64,000 nt of DNA from positions 71,940,256 to 72,004,255 of the forward strand of contig NC_039364.1 of assembly GCF_003573695.1 (NCBI RefSeq), written 5' to 3'. The notes beneath the pieces are model-generated. The model was given only the letters and a program-made list of their open reading frames with translations. It was not told the DNA's origin and ran no database searches. Both the position numbers and the translations under genes were made by a program. Origin of the DNA: Papaver somniferum. Taxonomy: Eukaryota; Streptophyta; Magnoliopsida; Ranunculales; Papaveraceae. Below, in pieces: positions 45,745 to 58,241 of the stretch (its first letter is position 1; every line of letters begins with the position of its first letter).

Positions 45745-47291
45745 TGATGTATTTTCAAATGGTTGTTGTAGTGATAGTGGTAAAAAGATTCATTTCAGAT
45801 TTATGAAGGAAATAATTTTTAGATTTAATAAAAATAAAGCAAATTAATTTTCAAAGAGTGATGTCAAGATTTAAAATGGACTAAGGCTCAGGATTTACTA
45901 TTACTTCAAGTTGATTGGTTATAAATAATATTTCAGAAATTATAATTAAGCTCTTTTTCTTATTAAATCACTTTTTAATTTAAAAGGTGTCCAAATATTA
46001 AGTTGTAATCCTTAAGCATGATTTATCAAAGAATATATTCTAAGCATAAAACATCAAACTGATTCACAAATAATTAAGAAAACCATTTTATCCTTTTTTA
46101 ATATTTTTATCCAAGTGAATTAAATAAAATAAATAATTAACGAAATTATAAATAAAAATATTACCAATCAAACATGAGTGAATAGATCCTCCATTGCCTC
46201 AATCACCAAGAATTTAGCCTCTCATCATGTTGGAAAAATACTCAAAAGACTTTATTGATGCTCACAAGTTGATTACAAATGATGAAATAACAAGAAAATC
46301 AATTTATGACCGTCCTTTGCAACACACAGAAAACATCTGAAAAGAACGGCACATGAGAAGTGCAGTTGACGCTGTTGTGAAATCGCGGGAAAGGAATAAG
46401 GAATTGTCGCAGTTAAGCGACACTTCTCTACGACTTTCCTGGGTGGTCCTTGTTCTTCGTGTTCTTAGCTGAGCAGCAGCAGAACTCTTCTTGTTGTCGA
46501 ACCTTTCCTTCGATTCTCTCGGCTCTAACTCTCTCCCAATCACTTCTCCCTCAACCTGCTCCCCTTTCCCAAACTGTTTTGCCTTGTATTTATAGTGAAT
46601 TGGAGCCAAAAATACGACCATTGATTGCATATATTCTCCATTTAATCCAAATATTCTCGGCTGCCAATAATAACGAAAATTTCCATTTTTAATCCCATGC
46701 ACGCGTTAACTTTGATCCTGCACGCTCCCAAATGTCTTCTCCACGCCTCAACACTCTTCCAACGCTAGTAGGACTCTTCCATGCACACAATAACTCCATT
46801 TTTGCTCGTGTTACAGTGCAGGTGCTCTGTTTTGGGCTCAAGGATCATCACGCGTTTTCCAGCCACTTCTGATCGAACCCACTGCCCATAATGTGTTCCT
46901 CATGCCATATCACATCTTCCTACCAAGTTTGAGCGATTGAATCTCCCTAAAACACCTTCATTTTGTTGATTGAAACTCTAACAGTTGAGAACTTCATTTC
47001 CCGCCAAAAAAAAAGTTTTTGAATTTAAAGAGATGAAGTGACCCTAATTTTCTGTGGAGTGTAAATAGAAAATGCCCAACTGAGGTGCCCCTTAGTAATT
47101 GGGTTGCCCCTTAACCAAAATGAGAGTCTGAATAACAAATGTCCTCCGAGGATCCCCGCATAATTTTTCGAGCAGATCTTTCCAAAAATGTTTATTTCCT
47201 AAAAATACATAAAAACACAATATTAGTACAAAAATAGAGTTCCAACAATACGGACATTGAGGACAAATTAGACACAAAAATGTGTCTATCA
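45745..47291 (-). repeat. Athila 5' LTR (1547 bp)
   Basis: It is the partner of 33757-35304, with the TATAAATA box on the minus strand at 46587-46594. Differences from the other LTR include four substitutions and one missing base clustered around 47041-47160. Confidence 0.92.
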
Positions 47292-47296
47292 ATGTC

Positions 47297-47399
47297 TCAA
47301 CTTACGACTAAGTTCAATTACTGGTATTATTATGGCCGGAAAATCACCATTTAATGCTGACTGAGGAACACAGCTTTCCTCAGTAAGCAGGGGACTTAA
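47297..47399 (+). other. 3' end of the Tat internal region with polypurine tract
   Basis: This short remainder resumes after the Athila insertion. It ends aagcaggggacttaa directly before the LTR start at 47400, the expected purine tract. Confidence 0.8.
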
Positions 47400-50300
47400 T
47401 GTAGATGGTGGATTTTTTACAAAGGCTAAATTCGTAAACTCATAATTATACGAAGCTCTGATTCAACAATCATGAGTATCGAGACACGGGTCTCTCATCG
47501 AATTCTCAACGGATAGTACTTTCTCTCAGAGTACATGTAGATATGCAGTCTCACGACTGGCCAACGGCATATCTCATGAATACTGAATACTTTCAGTGAT
47601 TATTTCTATATAGCATCACGAGATGGACAGCTCCTAGACAGCTTGCTCTGCTAGTATAGAGTGATAACGTCTTCAGGAACAAACAACGAGTTTACCCTGA
47701 CTATATATAGATATGACTTACCGACAATCTCATATCGAGATAATTAATGCTCCTAGACAGCTTGCTATGCTAGTATAGAGCCACAAAGTTAATTATTCCT
47801 AATTGCTCCAATTCCATGGTCTAATCCATGACTGGTCCCATGGAATGGAAATAACAATTGTTCTGATTCTATGATCGAATCCACGGCTTGATCTCATAGA
47901 ATAACAATAACTATATTATCTCATTACTCCGATTTCATGATCGAATCCACAACTGGTCTCATAAATGGTAATAGATAAATCTTAATTACTCTGACTCTAT
48001 GGTCGAATCTACGATCCCATGGAATGGTAATGCTCACTTTATTATTATGAATTCGTAGTCGAATCCTCAGCTGATCCTATGAATTAATAATAAACATCTT
48101 ATTACTCAGTTTTGTGAATTATTCTCCACTGAATTCCACAATTAGTAATAAATAATCAGCAACCGGGCGTCTAAGCTACCTCTAAGTAAGCCCTGATCCA
48201 AATGGTGAAGGTGTATTCAACGATGATACACTAACAGTCACCGCACGTACGAGTATTTCAAAAATACAACGAAACGATGAACCTATGCAAAATAGAGAAG
48301 AAAATAATAAATAATTAAAAATATTGACCAGGTGCTGGGAGCACGGACACACGACCGACCGACCGTGTCGTGGTCAATCCCACGCCAGTGTTATATTTTT
48401 AATGCATTTTTATTATTTTCCATGATTTGATGAAAATTCTCTCATTTTATCAAATCTCCTCCGTCTCAAGGAAACTCCCAGATTTCATGGCACTTTCATA
48501 AATCCATAAAAAATAATATAAAATTAAGGAAAGGAGTGTGGGGAGTGACCATTGGCCAACCGGCCATGCCTTGGTCCCAACCGGCCCCACACCCCACGGT
48601 TCCTTATTATTTTTATTATTTTTATTATTATTTCTCTAATTTCATGAAAAAACTCCTTGATTTCATGGTATTTTGCACAAATCATCAAATAATAATAATA
48701 AAATAAAATAAATTATGAAAACTTGTGGGACCGGGCCTTGGTCGTCCGTCCATGCCCTAGCCGGTCCCACACGCCTCTTTGTTTTATTATTTTATTATTA
48801 ATTTTCCTTGAATTCATCAAATTCCTTGATTTCATGGTATTTCTCTCAAATTAGGAAAAATTCCCTCAAATCATCAAAAATACCTAAAAAATATTAAAAA
48901 ATTATGAAAAACTTATGGGACCGGTCCATAGATGGACGGCCATGCCTCCATGGTCCCACACGCTCTTGTTTTATTATTTTAATATTTTTTGCTTCCCTGA
49001 ACTCATGAAAACTCCTTCAATTCATGGAAACTCCCTAAATTCATCAAATTTCTCAAAATTCATGAATTTTTCATAAAATCATCAAAATATTATAAAATTA
49101 AGGAAAAGGCACCACGGAACCGTGGTCACGATCGGCCGACCATGCCTTGACCATGGAGGTCCCACGCCTCCTCATTCCTTATTTTATAATTATTTTTCAT
49201 CATCTCATGGTGTTTTCCTCAGTTTCGTCGAAACCCTAATTTTGGCATATTTTCTCGAATGGATGCTCAATTGCACGCCAGAAAATATCAAAATTCTCAG
49301 GACTGAGACACGGACGCCTTGGGAACACGAGCACGCTATCTTGACCGACCAAGATTGGCTCTTTGGCTCACGGAAGCCGGTCCCATCAATTTTCACAGTT
49401 TTGACCTAATTTGCACAACTGCTCGTATTAGGTCCAAAACTCTTCCAAACACTTTGGATTTTCATAAAGTGATCGTCAGGCGGTCACGTGACAACCCAGG
49501 GCCGGTTTCATGACTCCATGGTCGGTCCCTCTCCTCGTCATAATTAATTAGGTTTTCTCACTTAAGGCTCATACGAGCATTTTGAATAAATGATTATGCC
49601 AGCATTTAATCATTCTTCCACCAACAAATCATCAACTCTTCAGGAGTTCTTCGTATTTGCTCACGTGATCATATGGACACTACATGGTTTATCCACGGTC
49701 CCATGTAGTCGCTCCCTCCTTCGTCCCATGGTTAAACTTCTGACGAACCATGAATTGATCATCAATTGATCAAATTAGGGTTTCTGAATCCAAGGATCAT
49801 CATTCCAGATTCCAACCTTAATAATTTTACGACGACCTCATGGTCATTAATCTTATTAATTATGCTCGGTTTAATAACCAGTACTTTAATTAATATTTTT
49901 GGTACGCTGCCAATAATCCATCAGATGAGCAACACATGCTCAGACGATCAAATATTCAACAATTCATCACATGAGAAACACTTGCTCAGATGATAAATAT
50001 TTGCTCAAACCAAGGAATATTGGTTCAACAATCAATATTCAACGATCCATCGAATGAGCAACACTTGCTCACTTCATCGTAAGAATTATACCTCTGTCTC
50101 ATGCCATATTCAATTCATGAGTTTCAGAACATCATGTTCGACACTCATCAACTACATGGACTCATCGTCTCATTAATCCACGAAGTCATCAATTGACTAA
50201 CAAACCACGAGACGTCAATCGTGTCACTTGGGGGGATATCACTTAGGGTTTTGGTCTGGCGGTCTACGGCACGTGTATTCAAACACACGATGGAATGTGA

Positions 50301-50898
50301 GAAAGTCGTGAAATCAGTTGAAGGAATTCACGAGGTAGTGGGTGGAAAATCGACCAAGTCTCCACACGTTGAGCAACTGGTTTCAAACACGATCTCCACT
50401 TCCCCACTCCTTGATTCCATCAACTGTCACACTTCATGGAATCATGGTGTCTCCAATTCCAGCAACATAAATAAGTCTCTGAATCATGATTGAATTATCA
50501 TCATCAACAGTATCATCAATCTCACGTCTCATCGACAACACGATATCATCAACTCATCAATTGAGCAACTACTCTCAATTGAGAAATCTCAATCACTCAT
50601 AGCTTATCGTATTCAGAATTCACACACCCACAATCTTTGATTACCATTGATTCCACACATTTCTCAGCTTCCCTCCTATAGATCAACCCATCCTCTCTTG
50701 TGACCGAATTTACTCTGGAACAGTCATTGTCTTGATTTAGGCCAGAGTACTACAGATTGATCTCTCGAATCTAAAGCACCCCCTTTGCAGCGATGCATCT
50801 GTGTGAGGTTTAACATTTGGCTCGGTTCGAGGAGTCTCCTCCGTACGGACGTCTCCTCAATTCCTTAAAAACCAGCAAATCGTTTTTCCCCATCTACA
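47400..50898 (+). repeat. Tat element 3' LTR (3499 bp)
   Basis: It starts TGTAGATGG and ends CCATCTACA, with a perfect 9 bp inverted terminal pair. It repeats the two stem-loop arrays of the 5' LTR (about 47805-48155 and 48330-49170). The TATA position reads cataaata. Confidence 0.9.
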
Positions 50899-50978
50899 AC
50901 TTGTTACACGGATTTAGGTGGTACATCTTTTTTTTGCTAAAATGGGTGGTAATAATGAGAATGAGGTCGGGTGAACAG
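50899..50978. other. Sliver of host sequence between the Tat element and solo LTR 2
   Basis: It begins with the ACTTG duplication and ends with AACAG. It is the continuation of 23208-23254. It is too short to assign. Confidence 0.8.
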
Positions 50979-53241
50979 TGAAAAAGCGGGGGTATAACAA
51001 CCACACCCAATAATTCGTTCGGCAATCTGTATGGACTAACTCCAATATTATTCCGAGAACGCCAACTTATAAAGCGAGCTCAACCAAGAAAGATATCAAA
51101 GAGTTATAGATCTTTTTCTCAAATCAATCAGCAAATCAAACATATAAAAATCTATGAGCCTGATTGATATGAGAAATACTTGGACGGAACCAAAGATCAA
51201 TGCCCAAGTGTCAATCAATTTATATCCAACAAACAAATGTCGGATTTTCCAACTGATTGAACTACGCACAACCTGTGATATTTCAATTATATAAATAAAT
51301 ATAATGCGGACAAGAAATAACACAGACACCAGAAATTTTGTTAACCAGGAAACCGCAAATGCAGAAAAATCCCGGGACCTAGTCATACTTTGAACACCAC
51401 ATTGTATTAAGCCGCTACAGACACTAGCCAAGTCTCACACCGATTAAGGTACAATCGCGTTCCATACGCCTATAGAACCACGTCGGATTCTGCACACTTG
51501 ATTCCCTTATCTGATCTCACCCACAACTAAGAGTTGCTACGACCCAAAGTCGAAGACTTATAAACGAATCTGTCTCACACAGATAAGTCTATACTGATAG
51601 ATAAATCTGTCTCCCACAGAAGTACCTATGAAGTTTTGTTCCGTCTTTTGATAAATCAAGGTGAACAAGAACTAATTGATAATCCAGTCTTATACTCCCG
51701 AAGAGCAGCCTGCTGTGTGTTTCCTTAGGTTTTCTAGTTGCTAGAGTTCTCCCTTATATAGCCTTCCAAATCAGGGTTTGCTTATGTTCAAAGCTAAGAT
51801 AGCTTAGTAACAAAGCATTCAATATTGACCGTCAGATGAAATCCTGATTTAAGATTCAAGCTCAGTTTGCTTAACACCAAAACAATATCTGTCCACCGTT
51901 TGATGGTCTTAGCTTGTTACACACAAATGAAATATACCTTCATTTAGATGTAGGTAACCGTACCTAAACGTGTATATTGAGTTGGCTCAATAATAGTTAA
52001 TCGAAGTTAGCCATATGAACACTTTTGTCTTAACCACATTCATCTAACACATCTAGATCAACTATAATGATCAATCAATAATGAAAGATAATCAAATGAA
52101 TCTAATTGTGTTTCAAATAGATTTGTTCAATTGTTCACTATCTCATAGAAATATGTATGAACAAATTGAAACAAAATCGGATTGATTCGTAATCGTACAA
52201 AGTACTTATATAAGAATCAATTCATGAACATTAAGCCACGGTTTGCAAAGATTGCATTCCTTAATTCATAAATGTTTTAGTTCGTGAGTATGAGAATCAT
52301 ACTTAACAAATTTTAGAACATAACCACTAAGTTTGCGGACCATGTACGCAAACTATATCTTCCGGACTTTGGTCTTGTCTAGCCGTTTGCAAACAGGTAC
52401 GCAAACAACCGTCCCGGACCTAACTCAGGTAGAACCGCTCGCATACTAGGTATGCAAACAAGGTTCCCGGACTTTACCGTTAAAACCATTCGCATACTAG
52501 GTATACAAACAAGGTTCATGGACCTGAATCATACAAAAATATTTTGCATACTAGATACGCATACTGTGTTGTATCCAGACATGGGTATTTGTTCTAAACC
52601 CCCATTTCAATCATTGGAACATCCTTAGAAGACGACAATCGCTGTCCCACACAAACCATTATCTTATAATTAATTTTCAAGTGATCGAATGATCAATACG
52701 AAACATTCCAAGTCGAAATCAAATGATTGTATCACACAAATCATGTAAGATGTTTCAAGGAAATTTTCACATGATCATCTTTTGACTTAATATTTAGTTT
52801 CCAACAAATAAATTGTTTCCAACTAAACTCGTCAAGAATATGATGAACTTAGCTAAATAAAAAAGCTTCCAACACATATTTCGAGAAATAGATAAGCGAG
52901 ATAAACTCGGCTCAAAATATCAAATGTGTATAATATAAAATTCTAAATAACTATACGACTTAGTCTGATTAGAAGATAGAATAGAATAGACTTCTGAGTG
53001 ATAGATAAGTTTTAGTCTCCACATACCTTTTGTTAATGAAGTTCCTACAATCTCTCCTCAGTAGATCTTCGTCTTCAATCGATGAACGTCGTGAAGTCTA
53101 AAGCTCAACTACACATTCTATCATAATCCGAGACATAGCTATAAGTAGACTAGAATCAAGACTATAGTTTTGATAAACTAAACTTGACAAACAAGGTTGA
53201 GATACCAACGCTTGCGAGTTCGACCGAGAAATTATCTAACA
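50979..53241 (-). mobile_element. Copia-type solo LTR 2 with target duplication AACAG
   Basis: It starts TGAAAAAGCGGGGGTATAACAAC and ends TTATCTAACA. AACAG flanks it at 50974-50978 and 53242-53246. It is 2263 bp, minus orientation, with the shared block 'ttaaccaggaaaccgcaaatgcag'. In place of the cgcggactt repeats of its relatives it has short repeats with acgcaaac/gtatgcaaac at about 52330-52565. Confidence 0.85.
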
Positions 53242-53246
53242 AACAG

Positions 53247-55526
53247 AACCCTTAGAGATCGCATGAACCCTTCTTAAGCACAAGTTCAATTAAGAACTCT
53301 CCCCCATAAAATATCATTCCCGAAAGAACAACAAGAGAGACCTTACTTTCATAAGAAAAGAAGGATTTCTTTGGACATTACAAATCACATGAAACATGAA
53401 TTTGTATCCAAAATACTCAATTAAATTAACCACAAAAGAACCCATGATTAATTTAATCGGAAATGCTCAACATAAGAGAACTGACGGAGCCACACAGTAT
53501 ATACATAAGAAATATGGATCAGGGAAGATCAATACTACGGAATAAACAAAGATTCATTCTATCTTTCATCACTATTTGCACAATGACATATAATAGACTT
53601 AATCTTTCTAAGCAAAAGCTCATCCTTTCTTCCATCAATATTTGCATAGTGACATAAAAGGCTTAATTTTTGTTTGTCAAAAGTTCATTCAATATTTTAT
53701 CAATACTTGCATATCGACATACGACAGACTTAACTTTTGACCACGTATGGGACAATCATAGTTCACAAACGCAAACACACAAATCCCATAAAAAATTGCA
53801 ATATATAAAACCATAAAAATTAATACTGCAAAAATCATCTTCCAAACAAACTTTAGAATTTAAACAAATAAATCTAAAAACATTGAATATGAAAATTGTT
53901 GGACATAGCTATGTGTAATCATAATAATGGTTGTTCCAAACTCTAGTTATTCTTCTTAAAAACACAAGAATAAAATTCTCATAAGAAGTTTTCCTAGACA
54001 AAATAAAATCAACAAGCTAATGAACAAAGACAGACTCCTAGACCATCAAAACCGAATACGAACTGAAATCAGATACGTTTCAGAATCCTCACGAGCCTTG
54101 AGGTCTTTGAGCTTGTGATTGACAACATCCACTGCATCTTCAAACAAGATATCCTCATTGAGAAGTTCTTTAACATGTGTATTTATGAGACCAAGGTCAG
54201 AGGTAACCTTTTTCAACTCAGTTGTTAACACATCAAGACTCTTCAAAGTATCAACGAGTTGCAGTTTTGCATCCCCAAAGTATTTAAGAAAATCATGAAC
54301 TACTTCAGCAGAAACCATATCCTCATTCTCGATGTCCTGATGTGTATAGGCATAATAACATGAGGCAATAGGATGATCATCTTCTACAAGGGTTCTTTTC
54401 CTCCCTTTGGACTCGAAACCAATACCTTTATCAAGAAATCCTCTTGCAAAATCACCAGAGCGAGAAGACGAAGACATTCTTGACAAATCACAAAACAACC
54501 CAGAGTATGCGTACTGACTCAAGGAATTGGTATTTAAATGGTTTCTTAGGAAAGGTAACTTTTAGGGTTTCCAAAATTGATTCGTGACAGTAACACAAAT
54601 ATCCGTACGAACGGAACTTGAACTAATAACAAAGGTACGCAACCGGTCGTATTTTTGCGACATGACAAAATTTCTGTTGTGTGAAAATTTTCACAAAAAT
54701 TTTGGCTCGATAAATTTTATATCTACATCGAGAAAAAATTTAGAGCACAAAAGTAGCAGGCAACATAGATGCAATGAAAACAAAAGAAGAACAACATTAG
54801 ACACAACCAATATTTAAGCAAAGTAGTCTACAGACAATAGTTTTGCTAAGGACGACAAGAAAATAGCTCAACTAAGCAGAAAACAATTTTTGCCAATAGT
54901 ATACCTGAATAACACATCTTACTCAACAAGATTTTTATGAGTAAGTTTTCAGCCCTTGTGATTAATTAGCACAAGTATGAGCTCTAAGCTCATTAAGTGA
55001 AATGTGTTTATGGTTGAGTTTCTTTTTCCTTTCGAATCTAGGAAAGAATCCCTTTTGATGTGAGAGATTATCATAAAACTTACTGTCATCAAAATACGAG
55101 ACATAGTTTGAGTTCTTACCAGAAGAATTTTGACTAGAGGAAGTCGACAGCTTGTTGACGATTTCTTTATAACCTTCAATTATCACTTTTAGGTTATTCC
55201 TCATATCATCATTTTTGCTTCCTTCTCCTGATACTTTGTTTACATCAAAAATAACATTATCTCCCTTTTTGACAGAAGAAAAAACCTGATCTCTTCTTAG
55301 ACGATTTTTGTTGAGACGTCTGTTATGCTTCTGAGCATTTGAGGAACTCATAAAACTGATTTTCCTGGTAGAATACATAGGGTGAGTACTGGAACCAATT
55401 GGTTTAGACATACGAATATCAGTTACACCTTTGAGAATTAAGTCTAAGGTGTGTTGAAGTCGAACAATGGAATTGTTATTCAACCTATAGTTTTTTCTTT
55501 TGCTTAATGAGCCCTTTTGAATCGCA
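53247..55526 (-). mobile_element. Internal region of a copia-type element, minus strand, distal part
   Basis: It is read from 58241 leftward after removal of solo LTR 3. It contains two open frames (54962-55529 and 54046-54477) and then noncoding AT-rich DNA with a purine-rich block at 53297-53310 (minus strand tttatgggggagag). No reverse transcriptase, integrase or RNase H motif was found. No LTR follows the purine block, so the 3' LTR is missing or replaced. Confidence 0.55.
54046..54477 (-). CDS. Unknown coiled-coil-like protein of the copia-type element
   Basis: I chose the start MSSSSRSGDFARGF over an ATG 15 codons upstream because the SSSS-rich N-terminus looks like a natural beginning; either is possible. 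The product is about 143 residues. After a short basic segment (SKGRKRTLVEDDHP) it is largely helical and charged: FLKYFGDAKLQLVDTLKSL, ELKKVTSDLGLINTHVKEL, DAVDVVNHKLKDLKARE. It has no membrane segment or enzyme motif. It lies far downstream of gag in the same orientation, between gag-like frames and the purine block, a place where some copia elements carry an extra frame. The frame is intact. I do not recognise the family. Confidence 0.4.
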   Translation of the reverse strand: MSSSSRSGDFARGFLDKGIGFESKGRKRTLVEDDHPIASCYYAYTHQDIENEDMVSAEVVHDFLKYFGDAKLQLVDTLKSLDVLTTELKKVTSDLGLINTHVKELLNEDILFEDAVDVVNHKLKDLKAREDSETYLISVRIRF

Positions 55527-55529
55527 AAA
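54962..55529 (-). pseudogene. Distal part of the gag-like frame, interrupted by solo LTR 3
   Basis: This basic, Asn/Ser-rich frame (NNNSIVRLQHTLDLI; NRRLNKNRLRRDQVF; SQNSSGKNSNYVSYF) runs out of solo LTR 3 on its right. Removing the LTR and one AAAGA copy leaves the frame open across the junction from 57675-57561. On the far side it carries the pair CLFC just before the break, a possible half of a zinc-knuckle. It ends at 54962-54964. Confidence 0.45.
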
Positions 55530-55531
55530 GA

Positions 55532-57555
55532 TGAAAAAATGGGGGACTAACAACACCACCCAATATTCCGCTTAGAAATATGTATGGACTAACTCCGAAA
55601 TATTTTCTAGAGAATCAACTAGACAGTCAGACTCAATCTAGGTAAAAGTATCTCAAGGAGTTAATATCTCTCTCTTGTTTTGATTTACTCAAGCTAATAG
55701 AAATCAGCGAGTCCAAAGACCAATATCCAAGGATCAATCAATGACAATCAAACAACCAAAGATTTGATTATACCAATTGATGATATACACGCACAACCTG
55801 TATTATTTCAATTATAAAGATAAACAATATAATGCGGAAACTGAAATAACACAGACACCAGAAATTTTGTTAACGAGGAAACCGCAAATGCAGAAAAACC
55901 CCGGGACCTAGTCCAGATTGAATACACACTGTATTAAGCCGCTGCAGACACTAGCATACTCCAAGCTAACTTCGGACTGGACTATAGTTGAAACCCAATC
56001 AGTCTCCCACTGATCCAAGGTACAATTGTACTCCCTACGCCTCTGATCCTAGCAGGATACTACGCACTTGATTCCCTTAGCTGATCTCACCCAAAACTAA
56101 GAGTTGCTACGACCCAAAATCGCATACTTTAACAATAAACAAATCTGTCTCACACAGACAAATCTATCAAAGGATCAATCTGTCTCCCACAGATAAACCC
56201 TGAAGTTTTTGTTCCGTATTTTGATAATAATCAAGGTGAACGGGAACCAATTGGTAATATAAGATGAGATTAGTTTTTCAGAGTTGCTAGATGTCCCTTT
56301 ATATAGTCTTTCAAATCAGGGTTTTGCCTTAGTTACAAAGCAATCAATATCCACCGTTAAATGAAAACCTGATTTAGATTCAAGCTAATATTTCTCAACC
56401 GTTAGATCGAAAACTTAGCTTGTCATACACAACTGACTGTACGCTTCTAGGTTTGTTAACCGCATCCAAACGTGTACATTGTTGGTTCAACAATAGTCTA
56501 ACCAAAAAGGTTAACCATATGAGCGTTTCATACCAACCATGTTCTTCTTCACCATAACTAGCTCAAATGAACTAGTTAAGAGAGTTGTTCAATTGCAAGG
56601 AAATCTAATGTAACTACACAAGACACAATTGAAGCAAAGATGATTTGATTCACAAGAATCGGTTCATGAACTTTAATAGCCACGGTTTGAAAAACATTCC
56701 TTAGTCTTTTAAGATTAAGTTCAGAGATCATATTTATATATATAACCTTCTCAAGTCCGCAGACTAGGTTCGCGGACTTAAGACACCAGACAGAGTTTAC
56801 AAACTCCATCAGAAATTCTCGGGTTTGAGAACTTCGCCGATTTTCGGACTGGGTTCGCGGACTTGGATCACGCAAGTAGTTAGTCAACTTAAGCAGAAAT
56901 TCTCGGGTTTGAGAACTTCGGCATTTCGCGGACTGAGTTCGCGGACTTGGCACTTGCCATACTTCCGGTTCTCTTGATCAACAAAGTTCGAGAACTTCGG
57001 TTCAAGGAATACGTTGGTTATGTAATCTAAACTCTCATTCCAATCGTTGAAACATTCTTAGAGGACGTTATATAGTTGTTACACCATTTCTCGTTAAAGC
57101 AATTTTCAAAGTGATTGAAACATTCATGACTTTCGTCACTAGGTAAAGATAAACTTGGTCGAAGCGAAAATCTTACCAACACATATTTCGAGATTAGATA
57201 GGCGAGGTATACTCGGCTCGAAATACCAAATGTGTATAATCTAGTATATATATATATATCATACGACTTTTGTCTCAAAGAGTAGGAGATAGAATAAATA
57301 GACTTTTGAGTGACAGATAAGTTCAAGTCTCCACATACCTTTTTGTCGAGAACTTCCACCGGTTCCTTGAGTAGTCCTTTTACTTGTATGATGAATCGCC
57401 ATGAAGTCCTTGAGCTCAACTACACTTATTATCCTAGTCCGAGACTTAGCTATAAGAGACTAGAAATCAAGATTATAGTTTTGATCACTAACATTGACAA
57501 ACATGCATGCTTGAGATAGCAACACATGCGAGTTTGACCGGGCAGTGCTCTGACA
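55532..57555 (-). mobile_element. Copia-type solo LTR 3 with target duplication AAAGA
   Basis: It starts TGAAAAAATGGGGGACTAAC and ends GCAGTGCTCTGACA. AAAGA flanks it at 55527-55531 and 57556-57560. It is 2024 bp, minus orientation, with TATA (minus) at 56298-56305. It has cgcggactt/ttctcgggtttgagaacttcg repeats at about 56755-56960. This is the closest relative of solo LTR 1, without its hAT insertion. Confidence 0.87.
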
Positions 57556-57560
57556 AAAGA

Positions 57561-58223
57561 GACATACTTTCTGATCATGAGGGTGATTAGAAGGTAACGT
57601 CTTAACATTATCGTTTGGTGATTTCTTCCTCCCATGTGATGTGCAACATCCTTGATTAGAAGAGGCTATAAGCACATCTTTTCCAATAGAAGGGTATTCC
57701 GATTTTACTTATGGAACCGGAACTCTCTCAGTTGCAATAAAAGTAGATGGTATAGAGGACTTTGGAACATCCTTGAATCGAGAGTTTACTCAAGCGATGT
57801 TCAATTTCCAAAGCATCCTTTTTGAGGCTTGACTCAAGTAAGATACACGAAGACCGAACTTCATCATTTTTGGAATCATAGTCTCTTACTATACCGAGAA
57901 GAACATTGACAATGTTTTTCAACCGATTAAATCTATCAGCTTGGATTCTAACTAGGTTAAGAATCAGTTTACTCTCTTCAGCTGCTTCCCTTTTGTCGGA
58001 ATCAGACTCTTTTAAAGGGTAATCGGGATAACACATGCCATTGTTAGTCTGTTTCGTTAGAACACTAGGTTCGTCTATATTTGAGATTGAAGAATCATTC
58101 TCTTTAATAGAAATTGTCGAAACAGACCTTTTGTTTCTGATGATGCGTTTATCAGAGAGACTACTGCCGTCCATAGAGTCAGATCGCTACAAACACAGAC
58201 TTATAATGTCTTTAAACATGTTT
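57561..58223 (-). pseudogene. Gag-like region of the copia-type element, proximal part
   Basis: It lies just inside the primer site. A frame starting MDGSSLSDKRIIRNKRS at 58174 runs to 57728. It has an acidic middle and a helical part (NRLKNIVNVLLGIVRDYDSK; SSLKKDALEIEHRLSKL). Another frame (57675 downward) then continues toward the LTR insertion. Position right after the primer site and the helical character suggest gag, as at 16270-17861. Frames are broken, and no capsid or pol motif is recognised. Confidence 0.5.
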
Positions 58224-58241
58224 GCCTGCTCTGATACCAAT
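58224..58241 (-). other. Primer-binding site, initiator tRNA-Met type
   Basis: The plus strand reads gcctgctctgataccaat, the same 18 bases as at 17925-17942, directly adjoining the LTR that starts at 58242. Confidence 0.92.

Larger units (their letters stand above)
33757..47291 (-). mobile_element. Athila-lineage Ty3/gypsy element, full-length, nested in the Tat element, target duplication ATGTC
   Basis: LTRs lie at 33757-35304 (3' LTR in element sense) and 45745-47291 (5' LTR), both TGATG...TATCA. They are flanked by ATGTC at 33752-33756 and 47292-47296. The minus strand reads: 5' LTR, primer site, leader, gag-pol, noncoding region, purine tract, 3' LTR. By eye the two LTRs differ at about 25 of 1548 sites, so the insertion is recent relative to its Tat host. 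A 2.5 kb solo LTR of another family is nested at 35772-38270. The coding region is damaged, so this copy is not expected to move on its own. Confidence 0.92.
23255..50898 (+). mobile_element. Tat-lineage Ty3/gypsy element, full-length with nested insertion, target duplication ACTTG
   Basis: The two LTRs (23255-26741 and 47400-50898) start TGTAGATGG and end CTATCTACA or CCATCTACA, and the whole is flanked by ACTTG at 23250-23254 and 50899-50903. Order on the plus strand: LTR, primer site, gag, remnant of protease fused to the integrase C-terminus, antisense plant-mobile-domain gene, noncoding region, purine tract, LTR. The core of pol (reverse transcriptase, RNase H, integrase catalytic domain) is missing, so the element is not autonomous. 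A 13,535 bp Athila element is inserted at 33757-47291, leaving about 14.1 kb of Tat sequence. Lineage is assigned from the gag character, the C-terminal integrase fragment and the antisense gene. Confidence 0.85.
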
